Positions 35,201 through 46,733 of a stretch of DNA of 64,000 bases are shown one piece after another (within the stretch, counting starts at the first letter, position 1; every line of letters begins with the position of its first letter). Made by a program: the position numbers and the translations under genes. Origin of the DNA: Pyrenula massariospora. Its lineage: Eukaryota > Ascomycota > Eurotiomycetes > Pyrenulales > Pyrenulaceae. The notes beneath the pieces are model-generated. The model was not told the DNA's origin. It ran no database searches and was given only the letters and a program-made list of their open reading frames with translations. The stretch is taken from positions 682,001 to 746,000 of the forward strand of contig JAGFMI010000010.1 in NCBI GenBank assembly GCA_021030905.1, written 5' to 3'.

Positions 35201-36578
35201 GTTGCTCAGTGGCCTCGGCTCCTTATCGAGATTTCGCAAAACGTCCTCCCAGGACGGCTCACCGCAACCTATTACTCCTTCTTCGAGCCGCGATTCAACA
35301 GTTCGAGTTAACGAGCTGAAACGCGTCCTGAGCATGAAAGGCAATATACCAAGACATGCGAGTCCTCTCGGAATAGGGAGGACGAGCTTTCGAAAGAGCA
35401 AGAGCAAAGCCAACTCCGCAGCTGAGAAGACTCCTTCCAGCGAAAGCGAGAGCAGTGGAAGCGAAAGTTTACTTAGCTACAACGACGCCGAAGATCGGCC
35501 ACAGACCGCATCTAACACACATCTGCCAAATGGAAATGCACCAATAAACGCTAGAGCAGACGATAAAACTGGAGCCGACAAAGCAACATTATCCAGCGGC
35601 TCGTCGGTTTCCCCGCCTGGCACCGCGAATACTGAGTCTCGCGAATCAGCCCTCAGAGCGCTCGAAGGATCTCCTACTACTTCACCTCTTCGCTCCCCAC
35701 TGACTAATCAGCAAGCTTCCACCTCCCATCTCGACCTTAGCTCTGCCAATCTCTCCTCAGCCAATGCTACAATTACCCCGGCTACTACGACTACCATATC
35801 ACGGCCTCGCTCGAATTCCGCTTCTGATGGATACTACCATACTTCCAAACGCGACGGCGGCTATTTCCTTACCAGCTCCCCTCGAATGAATTTCCGCGAC
35901 GGCCAAGCTGATATAGACGACGACATTCCCCCAGTCCCCAAGATCCCCTCCTCACTAAACTTGCCTGGCGGCTTCCCAGTCGATACAGCGTCATCTAAAT
36001 CGCCTTCGCCCGAACGGAGAGTGACACGGAAACCCTCGAAGGGAAGCAGCAAGCCAACAACTCCCACGACACCTAACGCTGCTAGTATAGGGAAGTTGGA
36101 GCTTCCGAAGGAAACCCCAAGGCGTGCAAATAGACAGCCGAGTCCGACGGGGACGGCAACCATCTTGCCCAGGCAGACGAGCTTTACGTACAGACTAAAC
36201 CCGAGGCGGGAGTATCAGACCCAGGGGGAGGGGCAACGACCCTCGACGGCGCCGGGGAGGGCTTCCGCGTCGGGGCAGGTGGAGAAGAGGTTGGATCTGG
36301 GGAACGAGAAGGAGAAGAAGGCGGAGATTGAGAGGGCGGAGAGTATGAGGGGAAGGAAAAATGTGAAGAGCACGAGTACGAGGGGGAGGGGGAAGGGGAA
36401 AGCCAGTGAGATTGGTGTGGAGTTGGAGGATTGGGGGAATGAGGTGAAGAGCGAGAAGGGGCAAAGGGGTAAGGTGGACTTGATGGGGTTTCTGGACAGG
36501 ATTACGAGCCAGAAGTCGGACGGCGAGGGGAGGGCAGAGGGGGTCCATGGTGCAGGTGGGATTCGGCCTCCGTACTGA
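32275..36578 (+). CDS. efr3: Efr3, plasma-membrane anchor of the PI4-kinase Stt4 complex
   Basis: Exons 32275-32489 and 32546-36578 (56-nt intron: GTAAGA, GCTGAC branch site, CAG) give 1415 residues. The N-terminus MNTVRQKCRPRHQVLILKCYP has the Cys/basic patch that attaches Efr3 to the membrane. It is followed by KPNSSELSYLLYYASTRRNK and GNVQVTLQILTALIEKTPRD, the start of the Armadillo/HEAT-like helical domain that fills roughly residues 40-780. The C-terminal 600 residues are Ser/Thr/Pro-rich and probably disordered and phosphorylated; this part binds Ypp1 in yeast. Efr3 and Ypp1 hold Stt4 in PIK patches for PI4P synthesis at the plasma membrane. The length is greater than yeast Efr3 but usual for filamentous fungi. 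The alternative ATG at 32202 is in another frame. Confidence 0.93.
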
Positions 36579-38628
36579 CCGCTAATGCGCTTGGCAGTCG
36601 AGTGCGTGCTTTCTGGTTCTCTTCCTCGTGGGCGTAGAGGGAGAGCAATAGAGGATAGGCGGGAGATTCGGGTTTCGAGAACTACTGCCCACTTTTGAAG
36701 CGTATATTGCGGGCTGAGTTCAATGTTGCTACGTTGTACAAAAAAGTGTTTGTCACCAGGTCTGATAAAGCAATGAGGGTCTTCATGAGTTTTCAGACTT
36801 GAAATCCAGGTCGGCTGTGGTCTGAGGATAGATAAGTAGAGCCAGCAGCGGCCTTTGGCTTGAGGTGATTCACGCTGCAATCACTTTGTTGTTCGCGTAC
36901 TTGTCTTCCCAAGCCTTCTTCAATACTTCAATAAGGACCACACCTGAGCCATTTTCGCCTGATCCATGTGTCAGGCAGTAGCGAGGCCGTTTCCCCCGAG
37001 ATAGAAAAAACACAATGCCCAGTTTCTGGTAGGCCAAGCCCAGCTTCAACCGAAAACCCCCATCCCCCCAACCCCAACCCAGCGGCTCTCCCCCCTCCCC
37101 TCAACACCCCCCACCCCCCCACCACCACATCCTCCTCCCCCTCCTCCCCCACCGTCGTTGGCCGCAGAACCACCATCCCCCGCACCCGCAGCAGCAAACC
37201 CACCCCCATCATACCCCCGGTCACCCCGCCTCCGCTGGTGCTGGTGCTGCTGTAAGCATAGGTCCGGCTTGGTGATGAGGTTCGTTTGTGTGAGTGGTTG
37301 GGGAGGAGGATGTGGGAGCTTGCGGGTTTGGTGGTGGTGGTTTTGCGGGGGCAGGGGAAGGTTGTGCGGGGGTTGGAGAAGCACATTGGGGTTTGGTGAT
37401 GTTGGGGGGGGGGGGGATGGTGGGTGGGTGGATGGAGGGGGACGGTGAGGGTTCAGAGTGAGGTGTTCTGAGTAGCTGGTTTGGTTGTTGTTGATATAGC
37501 TCTGCTCGCGAGGATGGGTGTGTAGTTGTTTCTTGAGATGTGATGATGAGATACGTAAGCTTGCAGAGTAAGTTGTCGTAGCAAGTAGAGCCTCATCCAA
37601 TTTTGCACGTACTTCCTCTTATATGACATTCCCATGCGTCTTTTTTGGCAGCTCGCTCCGCTCATGAGCGTTCACGAGGTCGGCCCAAGCCAGCCTTGCA
37701 AGTAAGCCCAGGAACTTTGTCTCGTCGCGCTGGAGTGAACATAGAAGTCGCATTCTTGAAGTCGTTCATGCATGAGCCACGGCGTCGATGCCTTTCACGC
37801 TAAGGCACGGCGGCCAATACCACGTCCTGACCCAAGGATGCGGCATGGAGAAATTTCGGACAAGGCGAGGTAGATAGCAAGGCTACGTACAAGGCTTTCT
37901 AGGTCGTGGTCCGATGGAAATTAAGACTGGAGCTAACGTCTCTGTGTTCTTGTTTTGGGAAACCACGTCCGTCTGAAAAGTCAGTACTGCGTAGCTTGCG
38001 TAGTGTAAACTTTCAAAGGCTATTTGTAGCCCATAACGTAACGTAACGTAAATCCCAGGCTTGTCCAGTGTAGCACGGATAATGTGCGGTCAGCAAGGTG
38101 AAGGTACCGGATTTGGGAAAAACGATGATATCGTCTGCCGGCGCGATACGATTTTTGTCTCAAAGCCTTAACGGAACGCAAGGAAGCTTGTAATTGGTTG
38201 TCTTTGAAGTCAACTTAATGAAACACTTAAGAATAGGTAATCGAGATCATTTTATCCAGTGTGAGTAGAACAAAAGTATTGAACTTGAAGCCCAACATCT
38301 TCAAAGAAGAAACACTTGTACTTTGAGCAACAATATGTATAGTCAACACACCACGTATTCGATGCTTTTATCGATGTGCATGATGTTTTAACTCCTTGCA
38401 GGCTCCCATCGGGCTCTCAAACGACCATCATAGGCACTGATACTGGCTCTCGGATTCATACAGGATTCAGGTGTGCGAGAATTCGCCCTGATGTTGAAAT
38501 TTGACACTCATGACTGGTCTCGTCTCGACTTATGTCACGTTAGTAATCCCTAACTACGAACGATCAGCTGAAATACCCTACCAGCATTCATTTAAGACAG
38601 GCAGCAACCGACCATACAATTCTTTCCC
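36579..38628. other. 2-kb interval with composition-biased blocks; possible small gene unresolved
   Basis: A C-rich block at about 37060-37150 and a G-rich block at about 37300-37445 (including a run of 12 or more G near 37400) make long shadow frames in several frames. On the complement near 37630-37440 a short frame beginning MGMSYKRKYVQNWMRLYLL could open a small gene, but I could not build a consistent model through the low-complexity stretch. At 38037-38050 there is a short TAACG repeat. Nothing else was recognised. Confidence 0.4.
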
Positions 38629-39840
38629 TCAAACATTCTTATACTTGCCACCAATAGCATCCTGAATATGGCGTTTTATCGCATCATGTCCTTCTTTGAT
38701 AGGATGAAAAGGTCTTAGGTACTCTCCACTATCCAGGTAATGTTTAATGCAATCTGGTATATAGTCTTCGAATTTGTCCCATGGTATGTCGAAATCAAGG
38801 AGAGGAATCGTTTTTTGTGCATTGATACACGGTACTGCAATGTCTTTTGGGATCTGAAAATTCCAAAACCAGGCCTTTGTTCCATCGTATTGGAAAAGAT
38901 CCCCGGTTTGAGTTTGGTCTGGCTCACACCAGCGATGGCCATTGAAATTCGGGCTGATATCCACATAGTGGACGCGCTTGTCTTTTTTCTCACCTACTGC
39001 CTGTCTGAACAGATCGTTTATTTGGTCAGTGAGATCATTTACTTCCCTGCGTAATTCTAGCGACAGCAGTGGCTTGTGTATCCAAGGCAGAACTCCGAAA
39101 GACTTGTCATTGCACCAGGTGCTGCTGTCTTCAACGTTGAAGAAGTGGGCGTACCCGGTAACGTAGAGTTCGAAGTCGGAGTTCTTCATATCTTCCCATT
39201 GCCACTTCGTGATAGCGTCGATTGCTCCGAATATGTCGACATTGTTGTTGAGTCTATGTTCCCTTGCGCCCTGAATATTGTCTCTGACTTCGTTCAAGGA
39301 TTGCTTGCATTTATTTTTTGGGTCTGGGTAATCAGGGCCATAATAATCTGGATGATAGTCGTACTGATAGAAGCAATCGACCGCAACATTGAAGAAACCT
39401 GCATCATTTCCACCAAGAGTCATCGTTGCAAATTTGTTCTTGATTGTAAATTTGCCATCTTGGTCCTTACTCATATCCTGAGCTTGGCCCAATGCTGAGC
39501 CTATTCTGGCTCCAGAGCAAGCAACAAAGCTAAACTCCTGAGGTACATTGGTCCAATGATTGTCTTCGGAGAGCTGTACAGAATATGCGTGATTTATTCT
39601 TAGGCAAGTCTCATCCCCCTTGTAAGCGAGACCATCATAACGCACTCCAGACGCCCATGAGTCTCCCATTGCTGCCCATTGCAGAGACTTTTTGGTGGTC
39701 GGAGGACCCGTACCCGGGTTCATTCGCTTAAGGGAGTTTGTTCCATTGGGGACAGGCTCTGGAAGAGTATTAGCTAGCGTTGCTAGTTTGGTAAGTAGAA
39801 ATAAAGTAGAAGATAGCAGAAACATTCTGGTAAGAAGCAC
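38629..39840 (-). CDS. Secreted SGNH/GDSL-type hydrolase, intron-less paralogue
   Basis: A single exon of 403 residues with a hydrophobic signal peptide (FLLSSTLFLLTKLATLA). SGNH blocks are visible: AAMGDSWASG with candidate nucleophile Ser61 (block I), VACSGARIG (block II region), TLGGNDAGFF with Asn145 (block III), and RPFHPIKEGHDAI near the C-terminus (block V His). It aligns through its whole length with the gene at 49349, including INHAYSVQL, YVTGYA.FF, WCNDKSFG, LSLELR, VHYVDISPNFNGHRWCE and YFW/WFWNF-type blocks. The paralogue has two introns; here both positions are coding without interruption. The family includes esterases and lipases acting on plant or lipid esters. The substrate cannot be read from the sequence. 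Confidence 0.88.
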   Translation of the reverse strand: MLLTRMFLLSSTLFLLTKLATLANTLPEPVPNGTNSLKRMNPGTGPPTTKKSLQWAAMGDSWASGVRYDGLAYKGDETCLRINHAYSVQLSEDNHWTNVPQEFSFVACSGARIGSALGQAQDMSKDQDGKFTIKNKFATMTLGGNDAGFFNVAVDCFYQYDYHPDYYGPDYPDPKNKCKQSLNEVRDNIQGAREHRLNNNVDIFGAIDAITKWQWEDMKNSDFELYVTGYAHFFNVEDSSTWCNDKSFGVLPWIHKPLLSLELRREVNDLTDQINDLFRQAVGEKKDKRVHYVDISPNFNGHRWCEPDQTQTGDLFQYDGTKAWFWNFQIPKDIAVPCINAQKTIPLLDFDIPWDKFEDYIPDCIKHYLDSGEYLRPFHPIKEGHDAIKRHIQDAIGGKYKNV

Positions 39841-41372
39841 AATTTCTCTTTCCTAGTGAAGGAATCAAGACGGAAAGCAATTTATATAGTAATGCCTGAG
39901 ACTCCAAGACATGACCGCCTTCGGAATTCAAGCGGTGTGAAGGATCAGACCGAAGCATCGTCACAGCACTGCCTTCCTAACGCGGCACACGATACAACAT
40001 TGCACGGCGAGATTACCTTTGGACTTCAAAACAATATCGGCACGAGTAACGGTCTCACTCTAGATTATAACCAGTTTGACCACGATTAATATTGTGCACG
40101 TTGACCGGCCATAAGATATGCCCCTTTCACACCGTTTCCATTAAGGTATTGGGAAACTAATAGTAGACACTAAAACTTATGTATAAGAGAAGACAATACT
40201 TGACGTCAAGGTGGCCTGCTTGGCAATGAAGATATTATAGAGAGTTAATCTCACCGTCGTCAATGTCAGCAGACTGTGTAAGGTGACACCGCTATCGGCT
40301 CCGGTAGCCAAGCTCTGATCGATACAACTCTTCAGAATGCCCTTGTGATAGTCCCGTTTCACAGCGGAGGGAAGCACCGACCAGAACTTACTAAGTCTCA
40401 CGCCCTTAGCACACTCGTCCAGTACGGTTACCAACGGCGGTAAAAGACATTGCAATCGTAGTGAGCCATACCTAAGAGCGAGAGATGTTGGATTCATAGG
40501 AGATGGTTGCAAGGTTCTGGCTGGGCTGCGCGCCACACGCGTATTCTTTCCCTCGTTACCATTGAGCCTCGACAATGTCAGGCTTGGCGGGTGACTTGAA
40601 CATCGAATAGTAAAACGTCTAATAACCAAGTCTGGGTTGGCCAGCAGGCTGAGATTGCAAACACGCTAATACTGTTATTCTTGCGGCGTCAGAGACCAGT
40701 GTCGAGTCCATGGCTGGGAGGAAGCGAGAAGAGCAGTTCTAAATTGATATTTTTCCAGGAAGAAGTTTTAAAGTAAGCGCACAGTCATAATTCTCTAAAA
40801 GTGTTCTGTAAGTTGGGCATCAGTGCGGGTTTCAGTGGTATTCTGCAAAGGTGGCACCAGGAAAATCTGCAAACACTGCCAAGAAGTACGTACAGGGAGG
40901 AAGACTTGGGGGCAGTGGGCGGCGAGGCCTGAGAAATGTCGCCATTACTTACAACGCGGCGTAAGAGATCTAAAGTCCGCAGATCTGCCACAGTAGTATG
41001 TTTTCATCTCTCCCTGTTATCTAAAATACCTACTATCTCGGGGCGGAGAAGCAAAGACGCGGTGCAAGGCTGTGGCACAAGCAACCGACCCGGCCCCAAC
41101 ATCCTACTGCAAGAGCTGTGCCGCAGAGCTGAAATTGCTGCCTGCCAGCACACCACGCCATCACCTAAATCTCGTCCAATGATGCACAAACCATGATCAA
41201 TTACCATGTAATGCGAGACAATAGCAAAGCATTTGACGAAACGCCGCGTCAGTCAAAGTAGCGCTGCGGGCTGTGCAAGGCTCCGATCCTCAACCTATTG
41301 CTCACAATTGCTCTCAAAATTTGCCATCTCCCTGCAGGGCGCTCTTGCGAAATTTTGTCGTCAACATAATCA
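39841..41372. other. Intergenic with a possible gene relic on the complement
   Basis: On the complement, about 40711-40177, an ATG followed by STLVSDAARITVLACLQSQ and, in another frame, a long open stretch (ALRYGSLRLQCLLPPL; WSVLPSAVKRDYHKG) has real protein character. I could not join the two frames with acceptable splice sites. It may be a small unrecognised gene or a remnant. The rest shows nothing. Confidence 0.35.
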
Positions 41373-42609
41373 ATGTTGTTCTCCGAGACCATGTCGATGC
41401 TTCTCAAGAATGTTACGCGCATCTCAATTTGGCTCTTTCTGTTCTCTCGTGTCTTATCCAATCCTTCTGGCCGTCTGAAAAATACATTTGACGTTGATTC
41501 TATTCGGGACAAATCTCCTAAGTGCATTAACAGTGTTGGTATTGATCTCAGTACTGATTATGGGTATTTCTGCATTTCAAGCAGAGAAAGTCGGTCGCTA
41601 ATAAATGATCCAGCACAGTCTCTGTAATTGATGAAGACGGAGAAGCAAAAGCGGTTGCCAAAATTAATGCAAGCGCTGAGTATCGAGCCATGATGGCAAG
41701 GCTCTCTCTTGAAGAATCAGAACACCTTCAGTAAGTGTAATTAGCTAACCCCGAGAGTACTGTGCAGAAGACTAACTTGATCCGTATAGTCCTCCGTATT
41801 CCAGCTTTGCAGACGAAATGTCAGACAGGCCACGGCAATGGAAACGGCAATTACGCAAGAAGGCTGGCCTCCCTGCATCGACCGATGTTGGCCTCCTCGC
41901 TGGTCTTCTCATATTCCTACTTGAGGAAGCCGAAGCGTACGTTGGCCACCCTGTTTCGGAAGTGCTACCCGTCACGCCCCGAATACGTGCTTTGTATGGT
42001 GAAGACATCGACGATGCTCTAGAATATATTGGACTTCGATATTCCCAAAGAAGCAACTTCGGCGTGTTTCCGCTTACGCAGGAGTCATGCGGTGCCTTTG
42101 CGGGGCATGGTTACGGAATTTGTGAAAGCTATTGGAATACTACCGCCTGTGATGAAGAAGCACGAGTATTCCCAACATATCGACTTATGGTCCTCTCATA
42201 CACTCGAGACGCATTCACTGCTGGCCTCAGTACTGTCAACTGGGCGCTTGGAGCGTTCGGCTTTTTTTATATGAACCGGGAAGACTTTAGTCTAGGTTCC
42301 GCAGCTCAAAATGGCTCGCACAACACCGAGTATTGGGAACAGATCAAAGGACATATCGAGTACACTTGGGGATCGGACATTGCCCGTAAGGATATCCAAA
42401 AGCTCATCTTGATAGGCGAGAGTGCGCAGGACCAAGAGTTTGTCAAGGTTGTAAAGGAAACGATGGGAAGCCTGCAGGAGACAATGCCGGACATTCTCAC
42501 AGATGATCCAGTCTTTGTAGCCTCCCGTGGAGCGGCCCAAATTCTTCTAAGAGAACAGTACCGGCAAGAGCAAGCTATGCCCAGGTTTGTAAAGCAGGGC
42601 GATCTTTAA
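41373..42609 (+). CDS. Signal-anchored Hsp70-like (ASKHA-fold) protein, 3 exons
   Basis: Exons 41373-41563, 41614-41730 and 41790-42609 give 375 residues. Introns of 50 and 59 nt have GCTAAT and ACTAAC branch sites. An N-terminal hydrophobic stretch (ISIWLFLFSRVL) suggests a signal peptide or anchor. After it, SVGIDLSTDYGTVSVI matches the phosphate-1 loop of Hsp70/actin-type ATPases (compare GIDLGTTYS). The stretch EEAEAYVGHPVSEVLPVTP resembles the Hsp70 segment before the ATPase core crossover, and LILIGESAQDQEF sits where Hsp70 has its adenosine loop (GGSTR). There is no substrate-binding domain: the protein stops after the ATPase-like part. The second intron acceptor was fixed by agreement with the intron-less paralogue at 47891 (complement), where YGTV is also read. 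Activity and ligand are unknown. Confidence 0.8.
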
Positions 42610-43335
42610 TCAAAAATCGTGTCGTACTTTGATCTATCAATATGAAAGTTCTTCAATGCCTACTACGGTATAGACAAGATTACAAGGAAATGTTCCTACT
42701 GTCATAGTTTTAACAGCCGAGCACCACGTCTCATTGATCCTATCAACGGAAGTTCGATTTAGGCACCTATCATCTCCATTCTCGGTCGACAATTTCCTCC
42801 GTGCTTCACTTTGAGTAAGCTGTCTTTTTCAACATCGCAATAACGTTCTTCTCCCCAATTTCAGTCGTCTTACATCTATATTAGTCTTATGTACTACTTT
42901 TCTACGATCCGTCTCATCCTTTCAGCTTGGCCTCCAAAATACTGGTTGCGTTATGATTTATTTCCCTCTACGAGCTTCCATTTGATTTTTCTTTAGTCCT
43001 CGGAAAATTATGACCAATGGTACTTGACTTCTCTCCTCCGTCGTCACGTATCTCCACTGTGAGTGTGTGCGTCAAGTTCGGCACAAACAAAGGCTACCTT
43101 CTCAAGTCCTTACAGACAGCTTCTAGGAGCGTCCGATTCTATATCCCTAGAGACACTAACGATACAGCGCCGAACCTATCATGTTCCATTCCTTGACTTG
43201 GCGCAGGACATCCCTCCTCGGCAGGATTCTTTTTCTATCGTTCCCTGTCTTGAACCCATCTGGCATCTCCACCGAAGGCTCCTTGAAAGAGACCCCCTGG
43301 ATAAAGAATTTTTATTATGGATCTTAAGTCGCCAT
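42610..43335. other. Convergent intergenic region, no gene recognised
   Basis: It holds the 3' flanks of the Hsp70-like gene (+) and of the small secreted protein (complement). Sequence on the + strand is pyrimidine-rich. No protein-like frame is seen. Confidence 0.45.
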
Positions 43336-43981
43336 TTATGCAAATTTTATCGATGTACAATCGCTTCCGGAGATCTGCAGCACATTCGATCCAGTTATTC
43401 GATATTTCGTATTGCTTTCCTCCTGAAAGTCGTCTGCTGAGATTGAGAGACTTGCACGGGTCACGTTTTCAGCTACAAAAAGCATCTCATAATGAGATTT
43501 TCCGTCCCAGGCTTGCAAGTGATTCTGCCCTTTGATTAGACCGATGGCAAATACCTCTACAATCATGACCGCAAAATTCCGGACCCCGTCAATATCGTTG
43601 TAGGGATCCACGGTTATTGTGACTTGATCTTCTGTGTGTGTTATAGGCACTGTGTCTTTGTTGCTGGCGTATACGTCTTTGTAATTGAAGCATGCGTGAC
43701 CAAGCCAGTTTCGCACCCGAGCTTGAAGGCCCGGTTCGAGCCAATATCCCCACTCCCACGAGGCGTACAGATAACGCTTTCCGTCAGGATTATCGTCATC
43801 TCGGGACTCGATGCTCGTATTGGGTGGATATGGATCATCCTCGGAAGGAAGCATCGCGAAGAGGCTGTCAACTGCTCAGAATTAGATGTTAGACAAAGGT
43901 AATAGGACACGCAAAGGGGACAGAGCCTGGGTAAGGATACCTACTAAACATGTAGTAGGTGAGGATTGCTCCCAGTCTCAT
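43336..43981 (-). CDS. Small secreted protein of unknown family (2 exons)
   Basis: Exon 1 43981-43941 and exon 2 43864-43336 on the complement give 189 residues (donor GTATCC, TCTAAC branch site, acceptor GACAG). A second in-frame choice (donor 43944 GTAGGT with acceptor at 43872) gives 190 residues, so the exact junction is open while the frame is secure. The N-terminus MRLGAILTYYMFSSLFA is a plausible signal peptide. The mature part has a YLYASWEWGYWLEPGLQ patch, two central Cys-free strands (TEDQVTITVDPYNDIDGV) and ends with NVLQISGSDCTSIKF. Only two Cys are present, so it is not a typical Cys-rich effector. No family is recognised. Its place among other secreted families suggests an extracellular role, which is inference. 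Confidence 0.6.
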
Positions 43982-46733
43982 AATTGTAATCGGATGGCGA
44001 TATAATTAAGCCGCACAATTCGCCTGTGTTTGGTTTTCGTCTCCCTGGAAGACTAGAGCTCTAAGGGGCGTCGCATACTCTTCGCAGAGGCACCCGAGGG
44101 TGGTAAGTCGAATATGATCCAAGATGGTCCCACTCGAGTCTAAAGACTTCAACTCTACTAGGTACTCTAGGTCAACAAATATTCCTGCAGCTCCAGCCGT
44201 CTTCGCCACTCATTGTTTTAGCCGTTGATAGCCAGTTGGCTTACTCTAGCTCCACTGGGATAAGACTTCTAATACACGAAGACGCACTGGCTCGAGAGTG
44301 TCTAGATTGCAAGGCTGATCAAGTTGCTTGCGTTGCTACGAACCACTCCGAAGCTTGCGTAGCCATTGAAACAATCTCGGAAAGCAGGAAAGGGAAAGAC
44401 AGATGCTGGCGATGCAAATTCTGGGTCGGCTATGGCCCGGAGCAGTGTTATCTGAACACCTGAATGCCGTCAATAAGACAAGAGGATAGGATTGACTGCG
44501 TAATTAGTTTATAAGTGAAACGGAGTGTTTTTTATCTTGAGCGATTGCACGTTGTGACCCGATTATTTGCGGGGCTGGAGAAGCGATGGTTCACCATGAG
44601 GCTGAGCCCACGCGGTAACTTGTCGACAGTAGCATGCTGCAGTCAAGCCACTCGAACAACTGCTGAGCCTTGTTCAAGTGTATGGGGCAACTTCATAGCC
44701 CCCAATGGCATTTCATGTCGAAGAAGGTGCCAGATTTGAAGGAAAGGACAATGATTGATAAAGGAAATTATCAACATTCATATTTTATCATCCGATTATC
44801 AAGCCATGAGTACTGCCTTTTATTGAAGAGGGTTTGTATGCATACTTCGTCATTCAAGATTAAATCTTATGAAGCTTTTAAAACCAATCCTGTATCTTAC
44901 CCTCTGTAGGTACTGCTCCTTTACAACTACAGCGCAATCTGTATCTTAGTATTCGTGACTGCTGTCGACTAATCAAGTTCTTCTAAAAGTCAAGATCAGT
45001 CTCGCTTCGCCCACAAAGGACTATGCAGCAGACAGTAGACAGTCCAAGGTCTCTGTTGACCAAAACAGACATAGTTCTCGCGCTCTCCTCGAAGGGCGCG
45101 AATCATTCGTTACCAGCTCTCGGACGTGGGGAACTCCGCTACCAGCTGCTCTCCAACTACAGATAAGAAATGCCTTGCAAATCATGTGTACCATCGAAGA
45201 AGATCTTTATGACCTAGCGAGATCATTGTACAGGAGAGGTTTTGTCTACGAGGATCCTCGTTCCCATCTATGGTATATTACTACCGTGACTGTGCAGCGG
45301 CGCGATGGGGATGCAATCGAGATGGAAAGGCGCTGGACAATACAAGCTACAATAACAAACGAGGTTCCAATTGCAGGCAATAACCCTTACTGGAACGGGG
45401 CCGAGGGACATGAAACGATCTTGAGACGAGACGATCGCGAGATGATAGCTTTAACGATCGCAACACGACGATTCTTTCAACAGCCCGATAACCTCGAAGC
45501 AGAAGCTGAAGATTGGGATCAGCCGCGTGGCTCAACAACCTGGAATGCGTATGGTTCATTGTCCATAAATCAAGGTAGCTGTCGTTTTGGTTGATCCGAG
45601 AAAAATAATCGTAATTCGATGAACCAGGTTAAAGGGATGGCGCATCAAAGGGTTATTCCGGAGATTTATCCGCGAGTAGTATGAAAGTGAGAGAACTGCT
45701 AAGACTGATAATATGTGTCCGATATTGTGCTGCTTCGGAGGTTTTCTCGGATTCAATATCAGAAGTTCCCTAATGAATAGTCATGTTGAGATTTATCATC
45801 CTGTAGATCACTGAACCATAAAAAAGTCTTTATCAAAACAGCAAGACCAGCCTTATCAAATGCCTTTCCCACACACCAGATTTTTAATTTCTGACTACCA
45901 GCCGTGCCAGCGACTTTTTTACCAAAATGCAAGAGCTACAGTCGTGTTTTGGAAAATATTGGATCACATGTACTTCAAAGAAACCCGAAATTCCACAACG
46001 ACGTCGTTGCTTATAATGATGCTCTAATGTACTAAAAATTCCAGCCAATACCGCTAATAGAGATATCCGCCTTAGTCATAATCCATTCACGATCTTTAGC
46101 GTCTTTCTAACGTCAGGCTCAATGCTCTAGTCGCTTGATACGGAATAAAAAGGCGCTGACTAGGTTTCAGGACTTATCAGTTCTCCATCCAAAGTATCCA
46201 TGCTGAGGTATACTTATCCGCAAGGATCCAAGCCTAGAAAAGAATATGCGGCCTTCCAAGCGGACATATCTCAGGCAAATCTTACGGATCTTTTCCGTTT
46301 TCTTCTCTCTATATCAATATGGTTTGAACCACACTGCCGACGACAAATTTGAAATTATATCCTTCCAAGCCGTACAGAACGGCGCTTCTGTTATAAGCAA
46401 GGTAGAAGCACTCCGTCGGGGACATTCTTCGCAAAGTTTTGTCTGGAGAGTGAGCTCTTGGTACTTCCCGAGCTTCAGGTACCAGAGAAAAGGTAATCTG
46501 AAGGGGCAGGAACAACGGAAGATCAGGATGTTAAGTCACAGCATTATGATGTACCAATATTTGCTGCTAAGATCCGACAGTTTCCTGGGATTCTCCATTA
46601 CTTAAAGCTCGATAGTTTTAGCCTTTAGCTAGGGTGACATGACGGATCGAGCCCTTGCAGACAGTTGAAACTGTGGCCTTATGTTGTACCCCGCGGTAAC
46701 AAAAGCATGATTGAGGACAATGAGTGCGAGACT
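43982..46733. other. 2.7-kb interval with uncertain open frames
   Basis: On + a stretch open from about 44966 to 45594 has protein character in its 3' half (ARSLYRRGFVYEDPRSHLWY; ERRWTIQATITNEVPIAG). Its first ATG is near 45184 and no upstream exon could be joined, so it is either a 5'-incomplete gene model or a remnant. A Cys-rich frame at 44236-44463 (ECLDCKADQVACV) is short and unsupported. The remaining sequence shows nothing recognisable. Confidence 0.35.

Noticed and set aside
30411-36578. Membrane protein plus efr3 as an operon-like functional unit
   Set aside because: The genes have their own 684-bp spacing and there is no evidence of joint transcription; adjacency alone was not used to infer function.
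37046-37600. 184-codon His/Pro-rich then Gly-rich frame on the complement
   Set aside because: The composition is created by C-rich and G-rich tracts; all three frames are open there, so openness is not evidence.
38037-38050. TAACG repeats as a telomere-like tract
   Set aside because: Three short units only, unlike fungal TTAGGG telomere repeats, and inside a gene-bearing region.
43336-43854. Small secreted protein as a fourth member of the HExxH-like family
   Set aside because: It lacks the TYWVxxSC, RFYCDND and TITLCD blocks, so it is kept as a separate family.
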